This document shows positions 1 through 10,867 of a DNA stretch of 64,000 nucleotides, piece by piece. The notes beneath the pieces are model-generated. The model saw nothing but the letters and a program-made list of their open reading frames with translations, had not been told where the DNA came from and ran no database searches. Source of the stretch: Ahaetulla prasina (lineage: Eukaryota > Chordata > Lepidosauria > Squamata > Colubridae); the NCBI RefSeq assembly GCF_028640845.1, contig NC_080548.1:18473321-18537320 (forward strand), read 5' to 3'. The translations under genes and the position numbers were made by a program. Position 1 is the first letter of the stretch, and every line of letters starts with the position of its first letter.

Positions 1-135
1 TTCTGGTTGAATCTCTCCTTGATTGGTTTCCATCCATGGTCCCTTGTCTGGCCTTCAGGTGCTTTGGAAAATAGGTTGACCCCTTCCTCTCTGTGGCAGC
101 CGTTCAAATATTGGAACACTGCTATCATAGCATTG
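1..135 (-). mobile_element. CR1 LINE 3' fragment, cut by window edge
   Basis: Matches the other CR1 pieces in this window (GATTGGTTTCCATCCATGG, GGCAGCC.TTCAAATATTGG) in reverse orientation. It encodes the tail of the CR1 reverse-transcriptase ORF on the minus strand. Confidence 0.75.
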
Positions 136-732
136 CTGATATTTTTCAGAATTGTGGCACAACTCCACCCATTGAAAACAACTTACATTTTGACTGTTTT
201 TCATTCCGTCTCTGGTCCCTTTGATGGCCAGTTGACAAAATCTCATCCTGCTTGGCTGGACCAGCTCTACCTGGCGACCGTCTTAAATTGAGTGATTTCT
301 CCTCTTCAGAGCCAGCTATGCTGTCTTAATTGGGCACCGCGATACAACTGCAGAGCTCCTATAGTAGCAAAAGTTTGACCGGCTTTTATTAATTGAACTA
401 TTTCATTTAGCTTTCAAGTGTTATTGAATACAATTGTGCTGAAAAGTCTGTCCAATTTATGCCTGATTCAGTCACGCTGGTCAGCAAATTAAGTTTAATG
501 CAGATTGATGGGCTTCCTCTGCTATAGATACAGCCGCCAGTTTTAAGATACAAGCCGTGGTGTTGTATGAATCAGGCCATTGCAGGAAACCTTGCTATGT
601 CATCCCAGCAATTTTGGTTTGTTAGCTGGATTCCGTGTTTAGCATGTGGTCTGAATCCCACCATACTCTTTTTCTTTTCAAATGGGAGGAAATAATTGTG
701 ATCAAAATTGAACTGGACTGTGTGTTTTTTTT
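136..732. other. No recognised feature
   Basis: A/T-rich DNA with no open frame, splice-supported exon or repeat that I can identify. Confidence 0.4.
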
Positions 733-855
733 TCCCTTGAGGAGGAAGAAGAAGAAATTTCGCTTCTCCTCCAAGAAGCTTCATTAGTTCGGCTCAATTA
801 AGTTAGATCAGTTCAGCCAAACTGATGACGCTTCTTGGAGGAGAAGCAAAACTAC
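733..855. mobile_element. Palindromic Penelope-like fragment, copy 1
   Basis: An inverted-repeat unit running from CCCTTGAGGAGG to GAGAAGCAAAAC. The right arm holds a hammerhead-like core at 822-852: CTGATGA, a stem-loop and CAAAAC (consensus GAAAC mutated). A nearly identical unit lies at 1033-1157. The Penelope-like assignment is inferred from the ribozyme-like core. Confidence 0.5.
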
Positions 856-887
<32 letters not shown>

Positions 888-1032
888 CTTCTTCTTCTTC
901 TTCTTCTTCTTCTTCTTCTTCTTCCTCTTCCTCTTCCTCTTCCTCTTCCTCTTCCTCTTCCTCTTCTTCTTCTTCTTCTTCTTCTTCTTCTTCTTCTTCT
1001 CTCCTCCTCCTCCTCCTCCTCTTCTTCTTCTT
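853..1032. repeat. (TTC)n tract with CTTCCT and CTC variants
   Basis: About 180 bp of TTC repeat with an interrupted TTCCTC block in the middle. It is purely pyrimidine on the plus strand. The long poly-Leu, poly-Arg and poly-Glu frames it creates are not genes. Confidence 0.95.
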
Positions 1033-1157
1033 TCCCTTGAGGAGGGAGAAGAAGAAATTTCGCTTCTCCTCCAAGAAGCTTCATGAGTTCAGCTCAATTA
1101 AGTTAGATCAATTCAGCCAAACTGATGAAGCTTCTTGGAGGAGAAGCGAAACTACTA
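1033..1157. mobile_element. Palindromic Penelope-like fragment, copy 2, with intact hammerhead-like core
   Basis: A direct copy of 733-855. The core at 1122-1152 reads CTGATGA, A, GCTTCT, loop TGGAGG, AGAAGC, GAAAC: all hammerhead core positions with a perfect 6-bp helix II. The left arm is the reverse complement of the same motif, giving a head-to-head palindrome. Confidence 0.55.
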
Positions 1158-1182
1158 CTACTACTAATAATAATAATAATAA
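1158..1182. repeat. (TAC)n/(TAA)n microsatellite
   Basis: Short run of ACT followed by AAT trinucleotides at the junction between the palindromic unit and the L2-type LINE. Confidence 0.8.
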
Positions 1183-1618
1183 TTTAATTTTTATACCGCC
1201 CTTCTCCCGAAGGACTCAGGGCGGTGAACAGGCAGATAAAATAATACATTTCAATAAAAACACTATTTAAAAAACTTATTCCAAAAGCCTAAATTTAAAA
1301 TACAATACAAAACATAAAATAAACCCCAATAAAATCCATGTTTAAAAACCCTATTAAGCCAGTCCTGCTCGGAAGAATAGATATGTTTTAAGCTCGCGGC
1401 GAAAGGTCCGGAGGTCAGGAAGTTGTCGAAGTCCTGGGGGAAGCTCATTCCAGAGGGTAGGTGCCCCCACAGAGAAGGCTCTCCCCCTGGGGGTCGCCAG
1501 CCTACACTGTTTGGCTGACGGCACCCTGAGGAGGCCCTCTCTATGGGAGCGTACCGGCCGGTGGGAGGCATGTGGTAACAGAAGGCGGTCCCGAAGATAT
1601 CCCAGTCCTATGCCATTA
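1183..1618 (-). mobile_element. L2-type LINE 3' end
   Basis: Reverse-orientation match to the copy at 38360-39005. It has the tail TACCGCCCTTCTCCCGAAGG and, on the minus strand, the end of a reverse-transcriptase ORF (HREGLLRVPSAKQC, LWNELPPGLRQLPDL, RTFRRELKTYLF). It is 5' truncated at a CTT microsatellite. Confidence 0.8.
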
Positions 1619-1619
1619 C

Positions 1620-1651
<32 letters not shown>

Positions 1652-1742
1652 CTTCTTCTTCTTCTTCTTCTTCTTCTTCTTCTTCTTCTTCTTCTTCTTC
1701 TTCTTCTTCTTCTTCTTCTCTTCCTCCTTCTCCTCCTCCTCC
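1619..1742. repeat. (CTT)n microsatellite
   Basis: About 100 bp of uninterrupted CTT followed by degenerate CTC/CCT units. Poly-Leu, poly-Phe and poly-Arg frames are artefacts of the repeat. Confidence 0.95.
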
Positions 1743-1749
1743 AGGGGGG

Positions 1750-1835
1750 AAAAAACAGTCCAGTCACTTTTTGTAAAAAGCACCTTTGAGACAACTATGA
1801 CCTGGATGACTGAGCATCTCCATAGCCAATCCAAA
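1750..1835. repeat. Fragment of the same palindromic repeat family
   Basis: AAAAAGCACCTTTGAGACAA and GACTGAGCATCTCCATAG match the outer part of the units at 24240-24615 and 50430-50640 (GCACCTTTGGGACAACCATG; GACCGAGAATCTCTACAG). Confidence 0.5.
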
Positions 1836-2807
1836 TTGAACTTTTTCTCCTGAGGAAAGACTGTGTAACAAGAAAAAAAAAATCCCACTAGCCAGACAAT
1901 GAGCAAAGGAGGCCTTTACTTCACTGCAAACATTCTTGTTATCCTGGCTCTTTCTTTCAGTTCCAGCCTCACCTCTAGCCATCCCTTTGGAGATGTGCCC
2001 AAATTTTTCAGGCAAAGCAACCTCCCAAGGAAACGTGGACTCACATGGCAGCAGTTTTGAGTTGCTTGTACAGTTTGAAATTCCCCCATTGCCCTGTGCA
2101 GCACCTTGAGTTGGCTAATGAGCTGCATAAGTGTGGTCTTAATAAATGGCTTTATTAATTCGTGTTACTCACTGCCTAATTCCTTGGCAGGATCTACGGA
2201 TTCTCTTTGCAAACGCAAGTGGGTGGTGGAAGACTGACACTCTTGGCATTTACCTTGAATAGGGTCATAGAAACACACTGAGGGTATCTCGGAGGTTTCC
2301 AGATGGATTGATGCAGATTTGCCATCTGGAATGGAGGTAGAAATAAAATAATCCAGATTTTTTCCCCCTGGAACTATTTGAAAGGGTTCATCAGCTGCAC
2401 GGTGAGCAATTAGGCATGACGGGTAGGAGCCATCTTATGCACAATCTCTAAAATCTCCAGGTTGCGTAAAGATTCATGACTAAAACCTTCCAGGTGGTCT
2501 TTGACAATTATTGTTACAGACAATGATTGCATTGCACATTGCATTGAACAAATTGTGGGCTGTGGAATAAGCTGAGTTCCATGAAGTTCCACTAAATGGT
2601 AATCATGGTTCCTAAGCTTCAATGGTTGTGTTCGGTAGGAGTGGCAGAACCTGGCGGTGGAGTCAAAAGGGGAATCAGCCTAGAATCTCTATTTAGCCAC
2701 AAATGGACCAAGCCCAGGACCTTTTGAATTCCATTGAGCCTTATCTAGCACCAAAATAGTGCTAACAGTTGAGAAGATTCGAGGATTGATGCCTTTGAAT
2801 TTATGGA
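1836..2807. other. No recognised feature
   Basis: Mixed-composition DNA with only short random open frames. I see no splice-supported exon and no repeat that I know. Confidence 0.4.
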
Positions 2808-2833
2808 GTTGGAGAAGAACATAGATTAAAAGA

Positions 2834-3093
2834 GTTGGAAGGGACCTCAGAGGTCTTCTAGTCCAACTCCCTCGTTGAACAGGAGACCCTATATCATGCC
2901 AGACAAATGGTAGTCCAGTCTCTTTTTGAAGCCCTTCAGTGATGGAGCATCCACATCTTCTGAAAGCAAGATATTCCATTGGTTAATTGCTCTTACTGTT
3001 AGGAAATTTCTCCTTAGTTCTAGGCTGCTCCTCTCCTTAGTTAGTTTCCATCCATTGTTTCTTGTCTTGCTTTTTGGTGCTTTGGAAAACAAT
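2834..3093 (-). mobile_element. CR1 LINE 3' fragment
   Basis: Carries the CR1 3' signature GTTGGAAGGGACCTC.GAGG and the minus-strand ORF tail (KAPKSKTRNNGWKLTKERSS), truncated upstream. It is followed by an AAC microsatellite. Confidence 0.85.
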
Positions 3094-3221
3094 ATAACAA
3101 CAACAACAACAACAACAGAGTTGGAAGGGACCTTGGAGGCCTTCTAGTCCAACCCCCTGCCCAGGCAGGAAACCCTACATCATTTCAGACAATTTAACAG
3201 TTTAACTATCTCGTTTTTGCA
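3094..3221 (-). mobile_element. (AAC)n and second CR1 3' end
   Basis: An AAC run (3094-3117) and then another CR1 3' terminus (GTTGGAAGGGACCTTGGAGG). The CR1 piece resumes after the SINE at 3222-3566. Confidence 0.75.
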
Positions 3222-3566
3222 AAGATAAAGGTAAAGGTTCCCCTCTCACATATGTGCTAGTTGTTCCCGACTCTAGGGAGCATTGCTCATCTCCATTTCA
3301 AAGCCAAAGGACCAGCGCTGTCCGAAGATGTCTCCGTGGTCATGTGGCTGGCATGGCTAAACGCCAAAGGCACATGGAACGCTGTTCCCTTCCCACCAAA
3401 ATTGGTCCCTATTTTTCTACTTGCATTTTTTCTGTGCTTTCAAACTGCTAGGTTGGCAGAAGCTGGGACAAGTAATGGGAGCTCACCCCATTACGTAGCA
3501 CAGGGGATTCAAACCGCTAAACTGCCGATCTTTCAATCAACAAGCTCAGCGTCTCTGTAGGAGCCC
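3222..3566 (-). mobile_element. Sauria-type SINE
   Basis: On the minus strand it has a tRNA-like head with a B box (GGTTTGAATCC) and ends in a Bov-B-like terminus (AGCACATATGTGAGAGGGGA, then ACCTTTACC). Related full copies are at 37850, 46345 and 54857. It appears to sit inside a CR1 fragment. Confidence 0.8.
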
Positions 3567-3574
3567 CTCAAATC

Positions 3575-3680
3575 CAGTCCTAATTCGCACTCGACTAGAC
3601 ATACCCAATTCCTGTAACCATTCTTGGTACGTTTTAGCCTCCAGCTTCCTAATCATTTTCATTCCTGTGAACACCACATG
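3575..3680 (-). mobile_element. CR1 LINE fragment, continuation
   Basis: GACATACCCAATTCCTGTAA and TACGTTTTAGCCTCCAGC match the CR1 segment at 5125-5180, showing that the SINE upstream split a CR1 copy. Confidence 0.6.
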
Positions 3681-4775
3681 CTTAGGACTGCCAAGAAAAC
3701 AACGGATGGATCACTGAACAAATTAATCCACGGTTCTCACTCGAAGCACAAATGATCAGGCTCAAATTCATTATCCCAGTTTAGACCTATTACGTGAAGA
3801 CCCAGATCTCCGGAGAAAGCTGTCGGTGGAAGAAAACATGATGATCACCAGAAGCGAGGTGGATGAAACCAGTTATGGTGGTGATGGGTGCACCTTTGGG
3901 AGATGTGAAAGAAGAGGTTCAGAGGCGTATCAATTCTAGAGGAAAATCTAGAATCCGTGTGTTCGCTAGGAGTCGAAAACGACCTGATAGTTAGTACATA
4001 ATCCATCAAGATAGCAACTCCGTACTCTGCCATTTCATCCCTGGATGGAAGGATCTCCAGCTGCGGATGGATCAGAGAGCAAGTGATGGGATGAGAACCA
4101 CAATCCTTGCTTTAAATGAACCGTACCAAATCCAATGGAGACTGGGGCATAAAAAACCAGCATGCTGCCAATTGCCAAGCCAAAGGGAAAGGGAAAACTG
4201 ATTAGGCTGGAGCAAAAGTAGGTCAAGACAAGATTTACAGGTAAGCATTATATGCGAAGAATACCAAATGAGGATACGGAGGGGGGGGGAAGAAAGATCC
4301 AAACTAAGTCATAAATCTAGCCTTTTTTGCAGCATACTTTTCATTACTCATCCGTCTCTTATGGCAGATCAATACCACGCGTACAAAATGTTCTACATTT
4401 AAGCTTTGGGATTTCTAGCTAAAAGAGGGATCTACTGCTAGGGAAAACCGCAAACCAAAATCCCTAGCAGGGAATTGCAGTTAGTCATAGAAAACGTATG
4501 ATTCCTAGGTAAGAGGGGATTTTAATATACCTTCGCTATAGGGGCTGTTGGTTTTTGCCAAGATATGTGGAATTGGTAAAGGCAGCCCACAGCTTCAGAG
4601 AGCTTCCCATCTCCCCTGTCCAATACTTGAACCTGCTTTCATGCAAACGTTCGAGAAGATTGGAAATGTAAGGCTTTAAATAGCGGTTGACCTTGCTTGT
4701 GCATAGCGCAGAATAAGATGATGAAAGATTGACCTACATGTTGCACCAGAAAACTCTATTTAACAGATTTAACAG
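3681..4775. other. No recognised feature
   Basis: About 1.1 kb with no recognised repeat or exon. It includes a short poly-G run near 4282. Confidence 0.4.
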
Positions 4776-5190
4776 AATACCAGAGTTGGAAGGGACCTTG
4801 TAGGTCATCCAGTCCAACCCCGCCACCCAACCGTGAACCCTACACCATTTCTGACAGATGGCAGTCCAGTCTCTTCTTGAAAGCTTCCAGTGATGAAGCT
4901 CCCACAACTTCCACAGGCAACTTCTGTTCCATTGGTTGACTGGTCTCACTGTCAGAAAAGTTCTTATTTCTAGGTTGAATCTCTCCTTGTTCAGTTTCCA
5001 TCCATTATTCCTTGTTTGGCCTTCAGGTGCCTTGGAAAATAGCTTGACCCCCCTCCTCTCTCTGTGGCAGCCCCTCAAATATTGGAACACTGCTATCATG
5101 TCTCCCCTGGTCCTTCTCTTCACTAAACTAGCTGTGCCCAGTTCCTGAAACCGTTCATTGTATGTTTTAGCCTCCTATCTTCTTAAACTA
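4776..5190 (-). mobile_element. CR1 LINE 3' fragment
   Basis: About 415 bp in reverse orientation, from GAGTTGGAAGGGACCTTG to the TGTATGTTTTAGCCTCC segment. The minus strand encodes a CR1 RT C-terminus (MKRRTRGDMIAVFQYLRGCH) with frameshifts. Confidence 0.85.
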
Positions 5191-5399
5191 TACATTATAT
5201 TCCTTTGGGGCAATCTCTCCCTATGCTTATCTGCAATAAGCCTACAGCTTATTGCAGCTTCCCTGGGAAGAGGGAGGACTAGACCAAGACATGGGGCAAG
5301 ATTGGGACAAGGTATTATGCACCCTGGCAAAAGGCAAACATGGGTCTTGGATGGCACAAGAATGATATCGATAGAAGAGAATGTCCGTAGCTCAGGGTT

Positions 5400-5489
5400 G
5401 AACCGTGTGGTCCTTGGTGCTCTCTGAGCTTGGTGGCTTTCTGGCTGACATTTCATTACCTAACTAGATAACATCATCAGTGTTAGTTA
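5400..5489 (-). mobile_element. Penelope-like arm with hammerhead-like core
   Basis: Contains GGTCCTTGGTGCTCTCTGAG and, on the minus strand at 5450-5480, CTGATGA, a TTATC/GGTAA helix and GAAAT (GAAAC mutated). It forms one palindrome with 6441-6520, now split by a CR1-L3 LINE. Confidence 0.5.
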
Positions 5490-6440
5490 GAATAGAATAG
5501 AATAGAATAGAATTTTTTATTGGCCAAGTGTGATTGGACACACAAGGAATTTGTCTTGGTGCATATGCTCTCAGTGTACATAAAAGAAAAGATACCTTCA
5601 TCAAGGTACAACATTTACAACACAATTGATGATCAATATATCAATATAAATCATAAGGATTGCCAGCAACAAGTTATAGTCATACAGTCATAAGTGGAAA
5701 GAGATTGGTGATGGGAACTATGAAACGATTAATAGTAGTGCAGATTCAGTAAATAGTCTGACAGTATTGAGGGAATTATTTGTTTAGCAGAGTGATGGCC
5801 TTTGGGAAAAAACTGTTCTTGTGTCTAGTTGTTCTGGTGTGCAGGGCTCTATAGCGTCGTTTTGAGGGTAGGAGTTGAAACAGTTTATGTCCAGGATGCG
5901 AGGGGTCTGCAAATATTTTCACGGCCCTCTTCTTGATTCGTGCAGTATACAGGTCCTCAATGGAAGGCAAGTTGGTAGCAATTATTTTTTCTGCAGTTCT
6001 AATTATCCTCTGAAGTCTGTGTTTTTCTTGTTGGGTTGCAGAACCGAACCAGACAGTTATAGAGGTGCAAATGACAGACTCAATAATTCCTCTGTAGAAC
6101 TGGATTAGCAGCTCCTTGGGCAGTTTGAGCTTACTGAGTTGGCGCAGAAAGAACATTCTTCGTTGTCCTTTTTTAATGATGTTTTTGATGTTAGCTGTCC
6201 ATTTGAGATCTTGCGATATGATAGAACCCAGAAATTTGAAGGTTTCTACTGTTGATACTGTGTTGTCAAGTATTGTGAGAGGTGGAAGTATGGAAGGGTT
6301 TCTCCTAAAGTCTACCACCATTTCTACGGTTTTGAGTGTGTTCAGTTCCAGATTGTTTTGGTTGCACCACAAGGCTAGTCGTTCGACCTCTCGTCTATAT
6401 GCGGATTCGTCCTTGTCTCGAATGAGACCAATCACTGTTG
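5490..6440 (-). mobile_element. CR1-L3-type LINE, 5' truncated, with AATAG tail
   Basis: A non-LTR retrotransposon in reverse orientation. Its 3' end (TTATTGGCCAAGTGTGATTG on the plus strand) abuts an AATAG microsatellite at 5490-5510. An uninterrupted minus-strand frame covers the RT end and C-terminal region (DTTVIGLIRDKDESAYRREV through FADPSHPGHKLFQLLPSK and NSFFPKAITLLNK). The ORF is cut just at the catalytic DD. The pairing of such LINEs with AATAG repeats is known from snakes. Confidence 0.85.
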
Positions 6441-6525
6441 TGTCATAGTTGGGTAATGAAACGTCTGCAAGAAAATCATCAAGCTCAAAGAGCATCAAGG
6501 ACCCCATAATAAGACTGATACCTTA
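6441..6525 (+). mobile_element. Penelope-like arm, partner of 5400-5489
   Basis: AGTTGGGTAATGAAACGTC and then CAAGCTCAAAGAGCATCAAG, the second half of the palindrome. The CTGATGA half of the core is missing at the LINE junction. Confidence 0.5.
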
Positions 6526-7324
6526 TGTGCATCCGATGCCTCACGTACCTTCCTTCTCCCAGCCAGGTGGGTGGAGGAACAAACTTTTGAATGTTGTAGA
6601 ACACGAAAGCGGCTTCCTGAGGGAAACCAGATCTCTTTGGCTATTTGCATAATGGAATAGGATCCTGCTTTCCCTGACATGGTTTCAATTATATAATAGG
6701 TTTTTTTTTTAAAAAGGGGGGATATAATTCTGTCAGCATTGTGGTGTTGTGGAAAAAAACAGTAATGTGATTATGTGTGCTTTGCATTCTTAAGGGGAAT
6801 ATTTTACAACAAATGCAAACAACTTCTCTAGGCTATATTTTTACCTGTTTCGATTTCGTGGTTTTTCTAAATAGTGTTTTAAATTTGTAGTGGTGATTCT
6901 GGATAGGAATACGACTTTGAGTGTGAAAGGACAAAGCCCTTTGCCAAATACCTACAAATGGAGGCGAATTTGTGCCTTGCTGTGTTTGTTGGATGCAAAA
7001 TTATGTGCATAAATCCATGGGGTGCATATGTGTGCCTTTCTTGTACATATGTCAATCCCCCTTCTCTTGTATGCAATGAAGAATGGCTAGAAACCTGTAA
7101 TTATGTGAGAGCATTTGGTTTTGGATCCAATTTATATCCATAATTCTATTATATATTCTATGGATTAGGTTGTTCTACCAGAGGCTAACAACTGAATGCA
7201 AATTCAATCAACTACAGCATACTCAATGTGATTATAGCCAAGAATTATGCCAATTAACAATCAAAGCATCTGGAAAGCCACAGGTGCTGCATCCTTCCTA
7301 TAACAATCTAATACACCTTTATTT
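6526..7324. other. No recognised feature
   Basis: A/T-rich DNA without an identifiable repeat or exon. Confidence 0.4.
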
Positions 7325-7620
7325 ATTTATTTATTTGATTTTTATCTTGCCATGATTAGTTTTAAATAACTCAAAGCAGCAAACATTCCTAATACCTCCT
7401 CCTATTCTCTCCACCACAACAACCCTGTGAGGTGGGTTGGGCTGAGAAAGCTGGCCCAAAGTCACCCAGTTGGCTTTCATGGCTGAGGCGGGATTAGAAC
7501 TCACAGTCTCCTGATAATTGGTCCAAAGTTACCCAGTTGGCTTTCATGCCTAAGGCAGGACTAGAACTTAGTCTCCTGGTTTCTAGGCCAGCACCTTAAC
7601 TACTAGGCCAAATTATATGG
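7325..7620 (-). mobile_element. tRNA-derived SINE, reverse orientation, internally duplicated
   Basis: Starts with a TTTA repeat tail and contains ACAACCCTGTGAGGTGGG and CACCCAGTTGGCTTTCATGG, the reverse complement of the SINE at 56045-56285. The CCAGTTGGCTTTCATG segment occurs twice, so the head is partly duplicated. Confidence 0.65.
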
Positions 7621-7642
7621 CAAACTAATTCAGAGAATATAT

Positions 7643-7784
7643 ACCGTTTTCCCTCAAATAAGACATCCCCTGATAATAAGCCCAATAGGCCTTTTGAGTG
7701 CATGTCAATAAGGCCAAACACTTATTTCAGGGTTCAAAAAAAATATAAGATAGGGTCTTATTTTCAGGGAAACACGGTATATAC
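7643..7784. mobile_element. Short TIR element at a TA target
   Basis: Inverted termini CCGTTTTCCCTCAAATAAGA and TCTTATTTTCAGGGAAACAC..GG face each other and are flanked by ATATA/TATATA, which fits a Tc1/mariner-type non-autonomous element. Confidence 0.6.
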
Positions 7785-8156
7785 TAGCTGGATACCGGTG
7801 CTTCGCTACTTATGACCATTTTTCACACTTACAACCATGGTAGCATCCTCATGGTCTTGACAGACCCTCATTGTCAACATCACCAATGAAGTATATCTGG
7901 AGAAATGAAGGTTGATGCTGAGGCCCCGCCATGATGCTCCCTATCCTGTGGTAGACCTGACCCTGCACTTCGAATGTTGGCATATTTAGCTATAGCTGCC
8001 TGATTAATGTAGGGGTTATTAGATGCATACTTTTTTACTCTGTTGTCTTCAGGATGACTTGCGATACTTTTTTTGCAGCTTCTGTTACTTGTGTTTTCCT
8101 AAATGCATCTGTAAAAAAATTTCTGTGTTTTTTCCCTCTTTTCCCTCTAACTAGTG

Positions 8157-8312
8157 TTATAGTACAGGGGTCTCCAACCTTGGTCCCTTTAAGACTTGTG
8201 GACTTCAACTCCCAGAGTCCCTCAGCCAGCAAAGCTTTGCTGGCTGAGGGACTCTGGGAGTTGAAGTCCACAAGTCTTAAAGGGACCAAGGTTGGAGACC
8301 CCTGTTATAGTA
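8157..8312. mobile_element. Palindromic hAT-type MITE with 8-bp TSD
   Basis: The element at 8165-8304 begins CAGGGGTCTCCAACCTTGG and ends with its reverse complement. The two arms are nearly perfect inverted repeats about a central AAAGCTTT. The 8-bp target duplication TTATAGTA is intact on both sides (8157-8164, 8305-8312), as hAT transposases make. Confidence 0.9.
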
Positions 8313-9386
<1,074 letters not shown>

Positions 9387-9689
9387 CCATGAGCTGGGCA
9401 TCTTCCAGAGATGAGATTTCAAGTACCAGGATTTTTTTTGCAATGGCTAATGTTGGTAATGGAATTTGTGAACTGAAAATTCATTTGGGCACAGCGATAG
9501 TCAACAAAACACAAAAAGCTGAGTTTGGATTTCTAAAACCTAACTATGGCAACATGATGGATTTTGGCCACCTGCGCCTCTCTTAACCCTTCATTTATAT
9601 ATTTGTAAAAAAAATTGCAAACATCTCAAAATCCCAGTCACCTTCTTGTATGATCTGTTTTCAAATCTTCTGGAGATGGTGAGAATTGA
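9387..9689. other. No recognised feature
   Basis: A/T-rich spacer between the GATA tract and the next palindrome. Confidence 0.4.
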
Positions 9690-9845
9690 CAGGTCCTTGG
9701 TGCTCCCTGAGCTTGGTTGTGTTCCTGGAGACGTTTCATTACCCAAATTAGGTAACATCATCAGTAGAAGCACTGATGATGTTACCTAGTTGGGTAATGA
9801 AACGTCTGCAAGAAAACCACCAAGCTCAGAGAGCACCAAATATCC
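9690..9845. mobile_element. Penelope-like palindrome with two head-to-head hammerhead-like cores
   Basis: Runs from GGTCCTTGGTGCTCCCTGAG to AGCTCAGAGAGCACCAAA. The minus-strand core is at 9733-9764 and the plus-strand core at 9773-9803. The plus core reads CTGATGA, helix II TTACC/GGTAA, then GAAAC followed by GTC. Confidence 0.6.
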
Positions 9846-10860
9846 CTCATTTCAACCGTGAGCTACAAAATATTCTCTTTTCTCGAACGATGAGAATTGT
9901 AGGATTCAGCATATTAAGAATGATCTGGATAAGGCACTTAGCCCTTTATAATTTGGACCAAAAAAAAAAGAGAGTCAATAGACAAAATTGCTCAGCGCTC
10001 CTTGATGTACTTACTTCAGTAAAAACAAAACATTTAAAGATTTATAATTAGCATTCTGTTCCATGACCAAAATTTAGCGATCGAAGAAGCAGTAGGTGAA
10101 TGGAAAATTTCCCTGATTTATTTCAAGATAATAATATTGCTGCAGTAGTAAAAGAAATTATAATGATGGGGAGAGAAACAACAGCAACAACCCGAGTCTG
10201 GTTTCTTTTCCCTGTGCTACTTACATAATGCTCTCATCTAAATTTTATAAGGGAAATATAAAATTGCCTGCACACTTTTTTTTTTAAAAAAAGCTTCACC
10301 ATCAAATTGATAATATTGAACTTTGCAATGTTTTGATCCAAAGCCAAGCTTCTTCTCTTATTGGAAATGTAAATTACCCTTTTATCTAAACATCAGTTTC
10401 TTGGGAATTTACAGTCCTATACTATTGCTTTAAACAGACCTATAATTAAAAAGGGGGGGGGAAATGTACAATTTCTCCTAGACTGGCTGTTTGGCTACCG
10501 ATTGTCAAATCCTACACCTTCCTTATTCATTTCCCAGTCTAAATTATTACGTTGTTGTGAAATGTTTGCAAGCATTCTGTTCAAAGGGAGAAATTAAGAA
10601 TAATTACCATAATCAGGATGTTGGCAAAAATCACAAGAGACAATACAATTAATTGAAACTAATCTCTTAACGGTAGCTTTCTGAACAGCCCCGCCTCCAA
10701 AGTCACCACAGAACTGTTGAATTATACCCTTAACTATAATTAATTTTAGAGAAATCTAAGATTAAATGTGGAGTTTGTTCTTCTTGGCCCAGATCTTCCC
10801 ACCGTTGAGATTGTAGATCCCTGCAAATCAAATAGAACCCTGCAAAAAATCAGTTAGTCC
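9846..10860. other. No recognised feature
   Basis: About 1 kb of A/T-rich DNA. No repeat or exon is supported. Confidence 0.4.
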
Positions 10861-10867
10861 TGAATTT

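Noticed and set aside
803..1084. Long open frames of poly-Glu, poly-Arg, poly-Leu or Phe
   Set aside because: They are translations of the TTC microsatellite in all frames, with no splice or start context.
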